NCBI RefSeq assembly: GCF_000014125.1
Contig: NC_008593.1
Span: 1,116,001 to 1,180,000, forward strand
Length of the DNA: 64,000 nucleotides
From: Clostridium novyi NT
Lineage (GTDB): Bacteria; Bacillota; Clostridia; Clostridiales; Clostridiaceae
Reading direction: 5' to 3'
A program made the translations under genes and the position numbers. Shown here piece after piece: positions 42,173 to 52,685 of this stretch. The notes below the pieces were generated by a model that searched no databases, was not told the origin of the DNA, and was given only the letters and a program-made list of their open reading frames with translations. The number at the start of each line of letters is the position of its first letter. The first letter of the stretch is position 1.

Positions 42173-42793
42173 ATGAAAGAGAAAAGAAAACAACATTTTA
42201 GAGATAAGTTATATAAAGAAAAAAAGCAAGTAGAAGAGTTAATAAATAAGATAAAAGAATTTGAACCGGTGAAATTTAGCAGTGAGGCAAATTCAGAGTT
42301 GTCTATTTATAGCAATCATCCAGCTGATATAGGACAAGAATTTTTAGATAAAGCAAAGGGCATAGCACTTGAGAAAGCGGAACTTGAGAAGTTACATGAA
42401 ATAAGTGAATCATTGTATGATATGGAACATGGAACTTATGGAATATGCAGAATATGTAAAAATCAAATACCAGATGATAGACTTGAAGCTGTGCCTTATG
42501 CTAAATACTGTGTTCATTGTAAAAACAACCAAGATAAACTTATTGCAATGAAAAATCGTGGTAAGCCTAATGATGAAAAAGCAATAGAAGAAACTTTTGG
42601 TGCAGGAAATAACAATAATTCAAAAGCTATGTTTTTCGATATAGAAGATAGTTATTTAAGTGTAGAAATGAATAATGAATTAGAGAATGTTTATACATTT
42701 AATGATTATAATGAAGAAGATGAAAATATTGGATTTGTAGAAGAAGTAGAAAAGATAAGCAATCAGCAATATATAAACCAACTACCAGATTAA
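42173..42793 (+). CDS. YteA-type TraR/DksA zinc finger protein
   Basis: The 206-residue protein has an N-terminal helical region with coiled-coil character and a DksA-type C4 zinc finger at about 95-125 (GTYGICRICKNQIPDDRLEA then YCVHC). It matches the YteA sporulation family, including HPADIGQEFLDKAKGIALEKAELE. The C-terminal tail is acidic. An in-frame TTG at 42164 overlaps the AAAGGAG site (42157-42163), which fits ATG 42173. The exact role is unknown; similar genes in other Firmicutes lie by lspA, as here. Confidence 0.85.
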   Translation: MKEKRKQHFRDKLYKEKKQVEELINKIKEFEPVKFSSEANSELSIYSNHPADIGQEFLDKAKGIALEKAELEKLHEISESLYDMEHGTYGICRICKNQIPDDRLEAVPYAKYCVHCKNNQDKLIAMKNRGKPNDEKAIEETFGAGNNNNSKAMFFDIEDSYLSVEMNNELENVYTFNDYNEEDENIGFVEEVEKISNQQYINQLPD

Positions 42794-42832
42794 AAATATA
42801 GTTATTTTATTTTTGGGATGGGGAGATTAATT

Positions 42833-43278
42833 ATGGAAGTTTTAATTATTATATTTGGTATAATTTTAGATAGAATTACAAAATTATGGGCTTTAAAAGA
42901 ACTATCTAGTGGACATGAAATAGAGATAATCAAAAACTTTTTTTCCTTTAATTATTTAGAAAATAGAGGCGCTGCTTTTGGAATATTTCAAGGAAAAACA
43001 GTTTTGTTAGTTTTAGTAACTCTACTTATTATGATAGGAGTTATATATTACTTTATAAAATATAGACCTACCTCTAGATTTATGAGAATTGGAGTATCTT
43101 TTATAGTATCTGGAGCTTTAGGAAATTTATATGACAGAATATTTTATAAATATGTAGTTGATTTTATTCTTATTCATTATAAAAATGTTTATTATTATCC
43201 TACATTTAACATAGCAGATATTTTAGTTGTGGTAGGTACAATAATGTTAGCCATATTTCTTTTAAGGGAAGGTAAGTA

Positions 43279-43279
<1 letters not shown>
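42833..43279 (+). CDS. lspA: Lipoprotein signal peptidase (signal peptidase II)
   Basis: LspA cleaves signal peptides from diacylglyceryl prolipoproteins. The 148-residue product has four membrane helices and the conserved boxes DRITKLWA, FNYLENRGAAFGIF, GALGNLYDRI, and VVDFILIHY with FNIADILVVVG, supplying the two catalytic Asp residues. An upstream in-frame ATG at 42818 overlaps GGGGAGA (42820-42826), so ATG 42833 is the better start. It overlaps rluD by one base. Confidence 0.94.
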
Positions 43280-44732
<1,453 letters not shown>

Positions 44733-44751
44733 TATGTTTAGTTAAATAAAG

Positions 44752-44797
44752 AAAAATGAACAACCCTCTGGTTTAGCAGAAAGTTGTTCATTTTTTT
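44752..44797. terminator. Bidirectional terminator, pyrR / rqcH
   Basis: AAAAATGAACAAC (44752-44764) pairs with GTTGTTCATTTTT (44783-44795). The 18-nt loop can form an inner TCTG/CAGA stem. T- and A-runs on the two sides fit the convergent genes. Confidence 0.85.
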
Positions 44798-44798
44798 A

Positions 44799-46532
44799 TT
44801 AATCATTTTTTAAGTTAGGGTTAGTTGGAGTTACATAAATAGTTTGATTTGTAGAATATATAACCATTCCTGGTTTAGCACCATTAGGTTTTTTTACATT
44901 TTTAACTTCTGTATAATCTACAGGTACATTAGAAGAATTTTGAGACTTACTGTAATATGCAGCAAGATTTGCAGCTTCAAGTAATGTACTTTCAGGTATA
45001 TCCATAATATTTTTTACTATAACATGGGAACCTGGTATGTTTTTTGTATGGAACCAAATGTCATGTTTATTTGCAAATTTAAGTGTTAAATAATCATTTT
45101 GAATATTATTTTTACCAACATATATATCTATTCCATCCTTTGATATAAAGTGCATAGGTTTTGAAGTTTTAGATTTTTTAGATTTATATATTTTCTTAAA
45201 TTTAATATATCCTGTTTCAATTAATTCTTTTTTTATTTCCTCTATTTCATCATAGTTATCTGCATTATTTATATTTGTTAGAACAGAGTAAAGATAATTT
45301 AGTTCTTCTTCATTTTGAAGTAATTGTTCATTTGCTGCTTCTTCAGATTTTTTTAATTTATTATATTTTTTATAATATGATTGGACATTTTGAGAAGGTG
45401 TTTTATTCTCGTCTAAAGTTATTTTTACAGTATCATAGTTTTCGCTATAATAATTTGCAAGTTCTATATGAGAAAGTCCTTTTTTTAATGCATAAATATT
45501 TGCTGTAAGAAGTTCCCCGTAAAGCTTAAAAATATCTTTATCTTCACACTTTTTTAATGTGTTATTAAGTATTTTATCTTTTTTAGTACATCTATTTATA
45601 TTGTTCATAACTATCTTTTGAAGATCTGAACTTTTGGATTTTAATCTATCTGATTTATCTTTAGCATAATAAAAATTTTCAAGAAGTTTACTTGATGAAT
45701 CGTACTGAATTTTTTTATAATCTTCTTTGCTCATTAAATTTAAACAATAAAAGCCAACAAAACTATTGTTTTTAGTGTAACAATTAAATTCAAATTTATT
45801 TGATTGAATTTCTTTAAATAAATCTTTGCAAACTTCTACTATTTCTTTTAAGTTTGATAGACTTAAATCAATTGAGTTATTTTTTAATCTAAAACATATT
45901 TCACTTGAAAGTGTTTTGCTTACACCTGTAAAGATTTTAGAAAATATATTATCATTGAGTTGAAGAGAATTTTCCTTAGTAAAATTTTCAATCATGTCAT
46001 ATGAAAAATCAAAAGGATTTAGCTTTGGAGATTTTGGTGGGTATACGTATTCTATACCTGGATAAATGCTTCTATATGTATTTATATCTGGAGTAATATG
46101 TTTTATACTATCCATAATAATATTGTCTCTTTTTCTAATAAGAGTCATATTACTATGTCTACCCATTATTTCAATAATTAAAGAATAAATACTGTTAAAT
46201 CCAAGTTCATCTGTACTTTCAAAATCTATAACTACTATTCTATCCTGGTTAATTTGATGTATATCAACTATTTTTGCGTTACTTATATATTTTCTAAGAA
46301 CCATACAAAACATAGGTGCCTTTATTGGATTTGGTTTGGTTAAATCTGTTAAATGTATTCTTGGATAATTTGATGAAGAACTTATAAGTAATTTAAAAGA
46401 AAGTCTTCCTTTTCTAATGTTTAGTATTATTTCATCTTTCTCAGGTTGATTTACTTTGTCTATTTTTCCGTTAATTATAGTATTTTTTAATTCATCTATT
46501 ATACTATATAAAAATATTCCATCTAATGCCAT
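44799..46532 (-). CDS. rqcH: Ribosome quality control factor RqcH (NFACT family)
   Basis: RqcH (formerly fibronectin-binding protein A) binds stalled 50S subunits and recruits tRNA-Ala to add C-terminal Ala tails, marking chains for degradation. The 577-residue product has the NFACT-N domain (MALDGIFLYSIIDELK, GRLSFKLLISSSSNYPRIHLT), a central coiled coil (about 370-430), and the NFACT-R domain with FANKHDIWFHTKNIPGSHVI. AAAGG at 46541-46546 fits ATG 46532; a longer start at 46556 is unlikely. The partner RqcP (ylmH) is encoded nearby. Confidence 0.92.
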   Translation of the reverse strand: MALDGIFLYSIIDELKNTIINGKIDKVNQPEKDEIILNIRKGRLSFKLLISSSSNYPRIHLTDLTKPNPIKAPMFCMVLRKYISNAKIVDIHQINQDRIVVIDFESTDELGFNSIYSLIIEIMGRHSNMTLIRKRDNIIMDSIKHITPDINTYRSIYPGIEYVYPPKSPKLNPFDFSYDMIENFTKENSLQLNDNIFSKIFTGVSKTLSSEICFRLKNNSIDLSLSNLKEIVEVCKDLFKEIQSNKFEFNCYTKNNSFVGFYCLNLMSKEDYKKIQYDSSSKLLENFYYAKDKSDRLKSKSSDLQKIVMNNINRCTKKDKILNNTLKKCEDKDIFKLYGELLTANIYALKKGLSHIELANYYSENYDTVKITLDENKTPSQNVQSYYKKYNKLKKSEEAANEQLLQNEEELNYLYSVLTNINNADNYDEIEEIKKELIETGYIKFKKIYKSKKSKTSKPMHFISKDGIDIYVGKNNIQNDYLTLKFANKHDIWFHTKNIPGSHVIVKNIMDIPESTLLEAANLAAYYSKSQNSSNVPVDYTEVKNVKKPNGAKPGMVIYSTNQTIYVTPTNPNLKND

Positions 46533-46637
46533 ATTATCATCCTTTCTTAATGTCAAAATAAAGACTTCACAAGGAGTTACTCTTTATAGTATATTATTTA
46601 CAAGATTAATAATCAATAAGTAAAGGGTGAGACAGTT

Positions 46638-47462
46638 ATGGATTTTACTAAAATGCAAGGGACAGGCAATGATTTTGTAGTTATTGAAGATCTTTATGAT
46701 GATTTTAAAGGAAAGGAAGATAGCTTAGCTAAGGTTCTTTGTCATAGAAGATTTGGTATAGGGGCAGATGGAATACTACTTGTTAGAAAAAGTAGTGTTG
46801 CAGATATAAAAATGGATATAATAAACGCAGATGGAAGCTATGCAGCTATGTGCGGAAATGGAATAAGATGTTTTGCAAGATATGTTTATGATAAGAATAT
46901 AGTAAAAAAACCTATTATAGAAATAGAAACTGGAGATGGAATTAAAATAGCACATTTAACTATAAATAATGAAGACGAAGTATTAGGTATAACTATTAAT
47001 ATGGGTAATTTTTCTTTTGAACCTGTGGATATACCTTTAAGTGTAAATGAAAAAATTATAAATAAAGATGTAAACATAAATAATAAAGAATATAAAATTA
47101 CATCTATGAAACTTGGAGTTCCTCATACGGTTGTAATGTGCAATATTCATGATGTGGATGTAGTAGAGGGAAAATATATAGAAAAATATAAACTATTTAG
47201 TGAAGGAACAAATGTTAACTTTTGTGAGATTGAAGACAATGATACTATTAGGGTTAAAACATGGGAAAGAGGTGCAGGACCTACACTTGCTTGTGGAACA
47301 GGAAGTTGTGCATCTGTAGTTGCAAGTAATACTCTAGGATATGTAGGTAATAAATGCAAAGTTATAGTACCTGGTGGAGAGTTATTCATTGAACTTAAAG
47401 ATGATGTTGTGTTTATGACTGGACCTGCTGAAATTGTATTTGAAGGAAAGATTAATTTATAA
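46638..47462 (+). CDS. dapF: Diaminopimelate epimerase DapF
   Basis: DapF converts LL- to meso-diaminopimelate, supplying lysine synthesis and the MurE substrate. The 274-residue product has two pseudo-symmetric halves with the catalytic cysteines C72 (in MCGNGIRCFARY) and C219 (in ACGTGSCASV). The N-terminal MQGTGNDFVVIE is also typical. AAAGGGTGAG precedes the ATG. It is divergent from rqcH across 105 bases and is followed by a terminator. Confidence 0.96.
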   Translation: MDFTKMQGTGNDFVVIEDLYDDFKGKEDSLAKVLCHRRFGIGADGILLVRKSSVADIKMDIINADGSYAAMCGNGIRCFARYVYDKNIVKKPIIEIETGDGIKIAHLTINNEDEVLGITINMGNFSFEPVDIPLSVNEKIINKDVNINNKEYKITSMKLGVPHTVVMCNIHDVDVVEGKYIEKYKLFSEGTNVNFCEIEDNDTIRVKTWERGAGPTLACGTGSCASVVASNTLGYVGNKCKVIVPGGELFIELKDDVVFMTGPAEIVFEGKINL

Positions 47463-47480
47463 AATTAGGATTAATTTATG

Positions 47481-47510
47481 AAACTTAGTAAAAATTTACT
47501 AAGTTTTTTC
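47481..47510 (+). terminator. Terminator after dapF
   Basis: AAACTTAGTAAA (47481-47492) pairs with TTTACTAAGTTT (47495-47506), followed by TTTTCTTTTTTT. It separates dapF from the pilus operon. Confidence 0.88.
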
Positions 47511-47593
47511 TTTTTTTGTGATTAAATAAAATTTAATTGTCAAAGATATGTAATAATAATCATTTCAGAAAAAGGATTAAAGTGGAGGCTAAA

Positions 47594-49129
47594 TTGGAAA
47601 ATAAATTATCATGTTTAAAATTAAAAAATAAAGTACCTTATATAAAAAGTATTTCATTAGATGATATATACATTTCTAAAGAGGCTTTAAAACTTTTAAC
47701 TAAAGAAGTAGTTAAAAAGTATGGAGTAATGCCATTTAAATTAGAATATGATAAGCTACACATTGCTATGATAGACCCATATAATACATCTACTATTGAA
47801 GAAATAAGATTCATTACTGGAAGAGAGGTTATACCATACAAAGATACAAAATATAGTATATTTTCAGCCATAGAAGTTTATTATGAAAAAGAAATAGTGG
47901 ATGAAGTGCTTAAAGATATAAAAGACATAGGATATACAAGTAAGATTATAAAGGAAAATAATAAAATTATAGAAAATGCTCCAGTAGTAAAGCTTACAAA
48001 TTCAATAATTAATCAAGCTATCAATAAAAAAGCCAGTGACATTCATTTAGAACCTTTTAAGAATAAAGTTATAGTTAGATTTAGAATTGATGGGGTTTTA
48101 AATGAAAGGATGACAATACCAAAAGAAGTATATGTTCTTGTAAATACTAGAATAAAAATAAAATCAGGAATGGATATTTCAAAGAAAATGATACCTCAAG
48201 ATGGAAAAATGGAATATGAATTTAGAGATAAAACTTTTAATTTAAGGGTTTCATCAATTCCAACAATAAATGGAGAAAAAATAGTAATAAGAATTTTATA
48301 TAAAACCAACAAAAATATAGATATTAATAATTTAATAGAAGATCAGGATGACTTAATATTAATAAAGAAAATACTAAGTCATCCAAGTGGAATTATTTTA
48401 GTAACAGGACCAACAGGCAGTGGGAAAACTACTACTTTATGTTCTATGTTAAATGAGCTTAATTCTAAAGAGCGAAACATAGTAACAATAGAAGATCCCG
48501 TTGAATATGAAATTGAAAGAATAAACCAGATGAATGTAAATAATAAAGCAGGACTTACATTCTCATCAGCTTTAAGAAGTATTTTAAGGCAAGATCCAGA
48601 TACGATTATGATCGGTGAAATTAGAGATGCAGAGACAGCTGATATTTCTGTAAAAGCAGCAATAACTGGGCATTTAGTGTTATCTACACTTCATACAAAA
48701 GATGCGGCAACTACACCAATGAGATTGTGCGATATGAATGTAGAAAATTATCTCATTGCTGATTCATTAGTGGCTGTAATAGCACAAAGATTGGTTAGAA
48801 AGATATGTCCATATTGTAAAGAAGAGTATATTTTAAATGATAGAGAAATGGAGTTTTTAAATATACATAATAAAGAAAAAGTGTATAAGGGAAGAGGATG
48901 CAAGTTTTGTAATGGAAGTGGGTACAAAGGCAGAAGAGCTGTTTTTGAAATAATGTACTTAGATGAAACCCATAGAGAACTTATAAGAAAAGGGCAATCT
49001 TCTAATAAAATAAGGAACTATAGTATTAAAAGTGGAATGAAAAGTATTAAAGAAAGTTGTGAAAAATTAGTGTTAAGTGGCGTCACTACAGTTGAAGAAG
49101 TTATGAGGGTGTCTTATGGGTATATATAA
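47594..49129 (+). CDS. pilB: Type IV pilus/type II secretion assembly ATPase PilB/GspE
   Basis: This hexameric ATPase powers pilin polymerisation. It has a GspE N-terminal domain, a KASDIHLEPFKNKVIVRFRIDG-type N2 block, Walker A GPTGSGKTTT (from about G272), the Asp box TIEDPVEY, Walker B MIGEIRDAETAD and the His box GHLVLSTLHTKDA. A four-Cys zinc site follows (CPYC and CKFC). TTG 47594 sits 5 bases after GGAGG and is my choice (511 residues); GTG 47582 and TTG 47537 are in-frame alternatives. It heads a pilus operon that overlaps pilC by 14 bases. Confidence 0.93.
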   Translation: MENKLSCLKLKNKVPYIKSISLDDIYISKEALKLLTKEVVKKYGVMPFKLEYDKLHIAMIDPYNTSTIEEIRFITGREVIPYKDTKYSIFSAIEVYYEKEIVDEVLKDIKDIGYTSKIIKENNKIIENAPVVKLTNSIINQAINKKASDIHLEPFKNKVIVRFRIDGVLNERMTIPKEVYVLVNTRIKIKSGMDISKKMIPQDGKMEYEFRDKTFNLRVSSIPTINGEKIVIRILYKTNKNIDINNLIEDQDDLILIKKILSHPSGIILVTGPTGSGKTTTLCSMLNELNSKERNIVTIEDPVEYEIERINQMNVNNKAGLTFSSALRSILRQDPDTIMIGEIRDAETADISVKAAITGHLVLSTLHTKDAATTPMRLCDMNVENYLIADSLVAVIAQRLVRKICPYCKEEYILNDREMEFLNIHNKEKVYKGRGCKFCNGSGYKGRRAVFEIMYLDETHRELIRKGQSSNKIRNYSIKSGMKSIKESCEKLVLSGVTTVEEVMRVSYGYI

Positions 49130-50306
49130 GTATAGAGCTGTAGATATAAATGGACGTATAGTTAAGGGAAAGAAGATTGCAAGTAAGGATACAGAATTTA
49201 TAGAAGATCTCCATGATAAAAATTTATATATATTAGATTATAAAGTAACTGAAGACAAAAATATATTTGATAAGTTAAATTATATTAACTACAAAGATAT
49301 AGGAATGCTTTTAAAACAACTAGGTGAGTTATTAAAATGTGGAATAAACATAGAAAAAGCATTGGATATATTAATTAATGAGAAACTAAAGATACCCATT
49401 AGAAAAAGCTTATTCTCTATAAAAACTGATATTGAAAAAGGAAAAAGTTTATCTAGTAGTATAAATAAGTTTACTAAAATTTATCCAAATTTTATGAGGC
49501 AAATGATATCTGTTGGAGAAAAAAGTGGTAAGTTAGATGAGGTAGTGTTAAAACTTTCAGAATATTACCTTAAACAATATAAAATAAAGAAAAAAGTTAA
49601 AGGAGTATTTACATATCCAATATTTGTATTTGTTATGATTATCATGATAACAATGTTTATTACATTTAATATAGTACCTAAATTTGCAGAAAACTTCATT
49701 AAGTTAAACAAACCTATGCCAATTGGTATAGAGAGAATACTTCAATTTAATAATGCATTAAAGTCATATAAATTATATGTAATTCTAATTTGTATATTAG
49801 TTACGCTGAGAACATTATATAAAAAGGGATATATAAACAACTTATTAGAAAAATTCACATGTAGAGGGGTTCTAGGATCAATATATAAACAGGTACATGA
49901 AATTAGTATAATTCAAAGTTTAAGTATTCTTTTAAGTAGTGGAATTCCACTGGTTTCAGCTTTAGATATTATTTTAAATAGTGTTGATAATAAAACAATC
50001 AAAAACAAGATTATAAAAGTAATTTCAAATATTAAAGAAGGTATGAGTTTTGCTGATTCACTAAGATATGAAAAAATGTTTAATGAGTTTTTTCTATGTA
50101 TGATTTCAGTTGGTGAAAAAATAGGAAATATAGAGGAACTTATAGAAAATGCAATAGTCGTAAAACAAGAAGATATAGACTCTTTAATTAATAAGTTAAT
50201 AAAAAGTATAGAACCTGTCACAATTTTGGTATTGGGGTTAATTGTAACCTTTATTATGATTAATATTTTATTTCCTATGATAAGTACTATGGATTCTATT
50301 ATTTAA
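49116..50306 (+). CDS. pilC: Type IV pilus/type II secretion platform protein PilC/GspF
   Basis: PilC is the inner-membrane platform on which the ATPase acts. The 396-residue product begins MGIYKYRAVDINGRIVKGK, typical of the family, and contains two GspF domains (about 60-180 and 265-385) with ISVGEKSGKLDEVVLKLSEYY and ISVGEKIGNIEELIENA. Three membrane helices lie near 165-187, 215-232 and 365-390. The repeat ISVGEK(S/I)G in each domain is a hallmark. The start lies inside the end of pilB. Confidence 0.94.
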   Translation: MGIYKYRAVDINGRIVKGKKIASKDTEFIEDLHDKNLYILDYKVTEDKNIFDKLNYINYKDIGMLLKQLGELLKCGINIEKALDILINEKLKIPIRKSLFSIKTDIEKGKSLSSSINKFTKIYPNFMRQMISVGEKSGKLDEVVLKLSEYYLKQYKIKKKVKGVFTYPIFVFVMIIMITMFITFNIVPKFAENFIKLNKPMPIGIERILQFNNALKSYKLYVILICILVTLRTLYKKGYINNLLEKFTCRGVLGSIYKQVHEISIIQSLSILLSSGIPLVSALDIILNSVDNKTIKNKIIKVISNIKEGMSFADSLRYEKMFNEFFLCMISVGEKIGNIEELIENAIVVKQEDIDSLINKLIKSIEPVTILVLGLIVTFIMINILFPMISTMDSII

Positions 50307-50327
50307 TAAAATAAGGAGGATATACAT

Positions 50328-50843
50328 ATGGAAGAATTAAAATTAATGTTTTTATTAAAATATAAAAAACATATTAAAAGAAAGGGATTTACATTAATAG
50401 AGTTAATAATAGTTATGGCTATAATACTTGTAATGGCAAGTTTCTTAATACCAAAGTTTAATGGATATAGAGGAAAAGCGGAAAGGGTAAAGGCAATTGA
50501 CACTGGTAGACAAATTTATGTATCCGCTATGGAAAGCTATATGGAAAATAAAGGCGTATTTAATGAAGGTCAACTAGAGAAAACTTCAAAAGAGTTATTA
50601 GGAATAGAAAAGTTAAATATTAAAATTGTTTCAGAGGATAATGTTGTTATAAACTATGATGTTGACAATAAACAGTATTCTTTAAAGTTTGGTAAGAATA
50701 GTAGTAACTTTTATATAGATGATAAAAATGGAGAAATATATCCTACATATAATCCTAAAAATGAAAAAAAAACTAATCCAGAAGAGATAGAAGGAACTGG
50801 TAGTGAAGAAGATATAAGTCAAGATGGAAATGATGGTAAATAA
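50328..50843 (+). CDS. pilA: Major type IV pilin-like protein
   Basis: The 171-residue prepilin has a 20-residue basic leader ending KRKG, then FTLIELIIVMAIILVMASFLI. Cleavage would follow G20 to give N-terminal Phe, with the conserved Glu at +5 (E25). A globular domain (45-150) and a Glu/Ser-rich tail follow. The C-terminus ends EEIEGTGSEEDISQDGNDGK, which is unusually acidic. Its place directly after pilC and its canonical motif suggest the main subunit. AAGGAGG precedes the ATG. Confidence 0.88.
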   Translation: MEELKLMFLLKYKKHIKRKGFTLIELIIVMAIILVMASFLIPKFNGYRGKAERVKAIDTGRQIYVSAMESYMENKGVFNEGQLEKTSKELLGIEKLNIKIVSEDNVVINYDVDNKQYSLKFGKNSSNFYIDDKNGEIYPTYNPKNEKKTNPEEIEGTGSEEDISQDGNDGK

Positions 50844-51324
50844 AAATAAATTAAAAATTATAAAAAAGGGATATTCTCTAGTAGAATTATTGGTTATAAT
50901 TGGTATTTTATTTATAATTGTAGGAGGATGTTCTTTAAATTTATATAAATTTCATAGACAATGGAGTAATAATACAAATGTAGATTTCTGTGATAACTAT
51001 ATACTTCATGTATTACAAAATTCTGCATTATACTGTAAGCAACAAAATGTAAGTGGTAGATTAGAATTTTGTGATAAAAATAAAATAAAGTTTTATATTA
51101 ATGAGGAATTAATAAGAGTTTATGAAATACCAAAGGAATTTAAGTTTATGAGTAGCGGTGTTTTTAACAATAATGTTAAAATAAATAACTTTGGTACAAT
51201 AATTACAGCGTGTACTATTAGTTATGAAGATGCAAACAAAGATGTTCATGATATAACAATAAGAGTAGGAAGTCACTATGTTAAAGTTAAAGAATATATA
51301 AAAAAGAATAAAAGGAGACATTAA
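50824..51324 (+). CDS. Minor pilin-like protein (GYSLVE motif)
   Basis: The 166-residue product has the prepilin motif KKGYSLVELLVIIGILFIIVGG: cleavage after G16 would leave Tyr1 and Glu5 (E21). The rest is a small globular domain with several Cys (SLYCKQQNV-like LYCKQQNV and FCDKNKIKFY). It resembles GspH/FimT-type minor pilins that prime assembly. The start overlaps pilA by 20 bases; ATG 50830 or 50833 may also be used. It is one of four consecutive pilin-like genes. Confidence 0.78.
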   Translation: MEMMVNKNKLKIIKKGYSLVELLVIIGILFIIVGGCSLNLYKFHRQWSNNTNVDFCDNYILHVLQNSALYCKQQNVSGRLEFCDKNKIKFYINEELIRVYEIPKEFKFMSSGVFNNNVKINNFGTIITACTISYEDANKDVHDITIRVGSHYVKVKEYIKKNKRRH

Positions 51325-51801
51325 TTGAATCTTAATAAGTTTATCATATACAAGAAAAAAGGATTATGCATATTAGAGCCTTTATGTGCTTTAGCTATAC
51401 TTAGTATATTTATTGTTTATTTAAGTAACATACAAATAAAAACCTTCCATTTAAAAAATCAAAATCAGTGTATAGATGAATATATCAAATTGTCAGAAAA
51501 TTTAAAAAATAATTTAAAGTATAATTTATCATATAAAGAATTAGAATCATCTCTTTTAAAAGACCACAGCGAAAATAATTTCTATATAAATCAAGATAAT
51601 TTAAATATTGATTCTATAAGAAAAAGTCACATAAATAAGTTAATTAGTAAAAATAAATTAAATGAAATTCCCTATGCACAAATCACTATAAGATCTTTAG
51701 AGAAAGGTGTTATAAAAGTTGATATAAATTTAAAAGTTAAATGTAATGGAAGGATAGAAAATATAAATTCATATTTTTACAAAGGAGATTATTATACTTA
51801 A
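51325..51801 (+). CDS. Minor pilin-like protein with divergent motif
   Basis: The 158-residue protein carries KKKGLCILEPLCALAILSIFIVYL near the start. Cleavage after G13 would leave Leu1 and Glu5 (E18), with Cys at +2 and Pro at +6, so the motif is unusual but keeps the key Gly and Glu. The remainder is polar, Asn/Lys/Ile-rich, and has no family I can name. It starts with TTG, served by AAAGGAG at 51311-51317, directly after the previous stop. It is probably a GspI/PilV-type minor pilin by position. Confidence 0.7.
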   Translation: MNLNKFIIYKKKGLCILEPLCALAILSIFIVYLSNIQIKTFHLKNQNQCIDEYIKLSENLKNNLKYNLSYKELESSLLKDHSENNFYINQDNLNIDSIRKSHINKLISKNKLNEIPYAQITIRSLEKGVIKVDINLKVKCNGRIENINSYFYKGDYYT

Positions 51802-51802
51802 T

Positions 51803-52270
51803 ATGAAAAAAGGATATGGATTAATAGAAGTTTTAGTTACATTATTTATTATAAGCATACTAATGCTCATAGAAGTTGACTTAGTAACAAAAGAGTCAAT
51901 AAGGTATAAGAGAAATATATCTTTAGATAGAGAGGAATGTTATTGTAATAGTGCTTTGCATTTTGTGGAAAACGAGATAAATGATATAAAAAATAAGAGC
52001 TTAATTATAAAGGACAATAATATTGTATTAGAAAAGGAAAATGGAGATAAGTATACTATAAAAACAGAGGGTAATAATGGTAAATACAAGCTTATAATAC
52101 TTTACGATAAATTAATAGATGGGAATAAAAACAAGAATACCATTGCAGAGGATTTAAAAGATGTAAAAATAAATAAAAACAAGAATGTTGTGTATATTTA
52201 TATTGAATCTCTAAAAGGAAAGAAGTTTTATAAATGTATAGGTTTAAATCAAAACATAGAGGATACATAG
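51803..52270 (+). CDS. Minor pilin-like protein (GYGLIE motif)
   Basis: The 155-residue product starts MKKGYGLIEVLVTLFIISILMLIEVDLV: a very short leader with cleavage after G4 and Glu5 at E9. It looks like a GspJ/PilW-type minor pilin, judging from the short leader and gene order, but the globular part is too divergent to be sure. An AAAGGAG site at the end of the preceding gene serves the ATG. It overlaps the next gene by 37 bases, a large overlap even for this compact operon. Confidence 0.72.
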   Translation: MKKGYGLIEVLVTLFIISILMLIEVDLVTKESIRYKRNISLDREECYCNSALHFVENEINDIKNKSLIIKDNNIVLEKENGDKYTIKTEGNNGKYKLIILYDKLIDGNKNKNTIAEDLKDVKINKNKNVVYIYIESLKGKKFYKCIGLNQNIEDT

Positions 52271-52674
52271 TTGTATTTACTTTAATTATAATAAGTATAA
52301 TAATGGGTATATTTTTATACTCATTTAAATTAGAAGTAAGTAAAAAAATGCGTAATTATAGCTATAAATCAATAGAGCTAAGTGATGATATTTACAGTAA
52401 ACAAAGGGAGTATTTACTAGCTAGATTAAATAATTTTATAACAGAAAAATGTAAGGATATAAATGAAGAAAATCTTAATTTAATTTTAAATAGTGTCAAT
52501 GATGAAACTGTAAGTTATGAAAATACTTTTGTAAAATTTGATGATAAAAATAAAAACATAATTCTAAATTTACAAAACGAAAAAGGTGTTAAAAGAGAAG
52601 ATGTATATAACTATGAAATAGATGAAAAATCTAATATAGTTAGATTTAAATATTTAATTTCTAAGTATAAGTGA
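52234..52674 (+). CDS. GspK/PilX-like minor pilin lacking Glu5
   Basis: The 146-residue protein has KHRGYIVVFTLIIISIIMGIFLY: a prepilin-like Gly10 and hydrophobic helix, but Phe instead of Glu at +5. Absence of Glu5 is a property of GspK and of some PilX-type tip pilins, which cap the initiation complex. The order of pilins here (GspH-, I-, J-, K-like) agrees. No ribosome site is obvious; translation may be coupled through the 37-base overlap. The function is inferred from motif and order. Confidence 0.65.
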   Translation: MYRFKSKHRGYIVVFTLIIISIIMGIFLYSFKLEVSKKMRNYSYKSIELSDDIYSKQREYLLARLNNFITEKCKDINEENLNLILNSVNDETVSYENTFVKFDDKNKNIILNLQNEKGVKREDVYNYEIDEKSNIVRFKYLISKYK

Positions 52675-52685
52675 GGTGATATTAA

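Noticed and set aside
45275..45508. Plus-strand frame inside rqcH
   Set aside because: It is antisense to the coiled-coil region of rqcH, is low in complexity and has no start signal.
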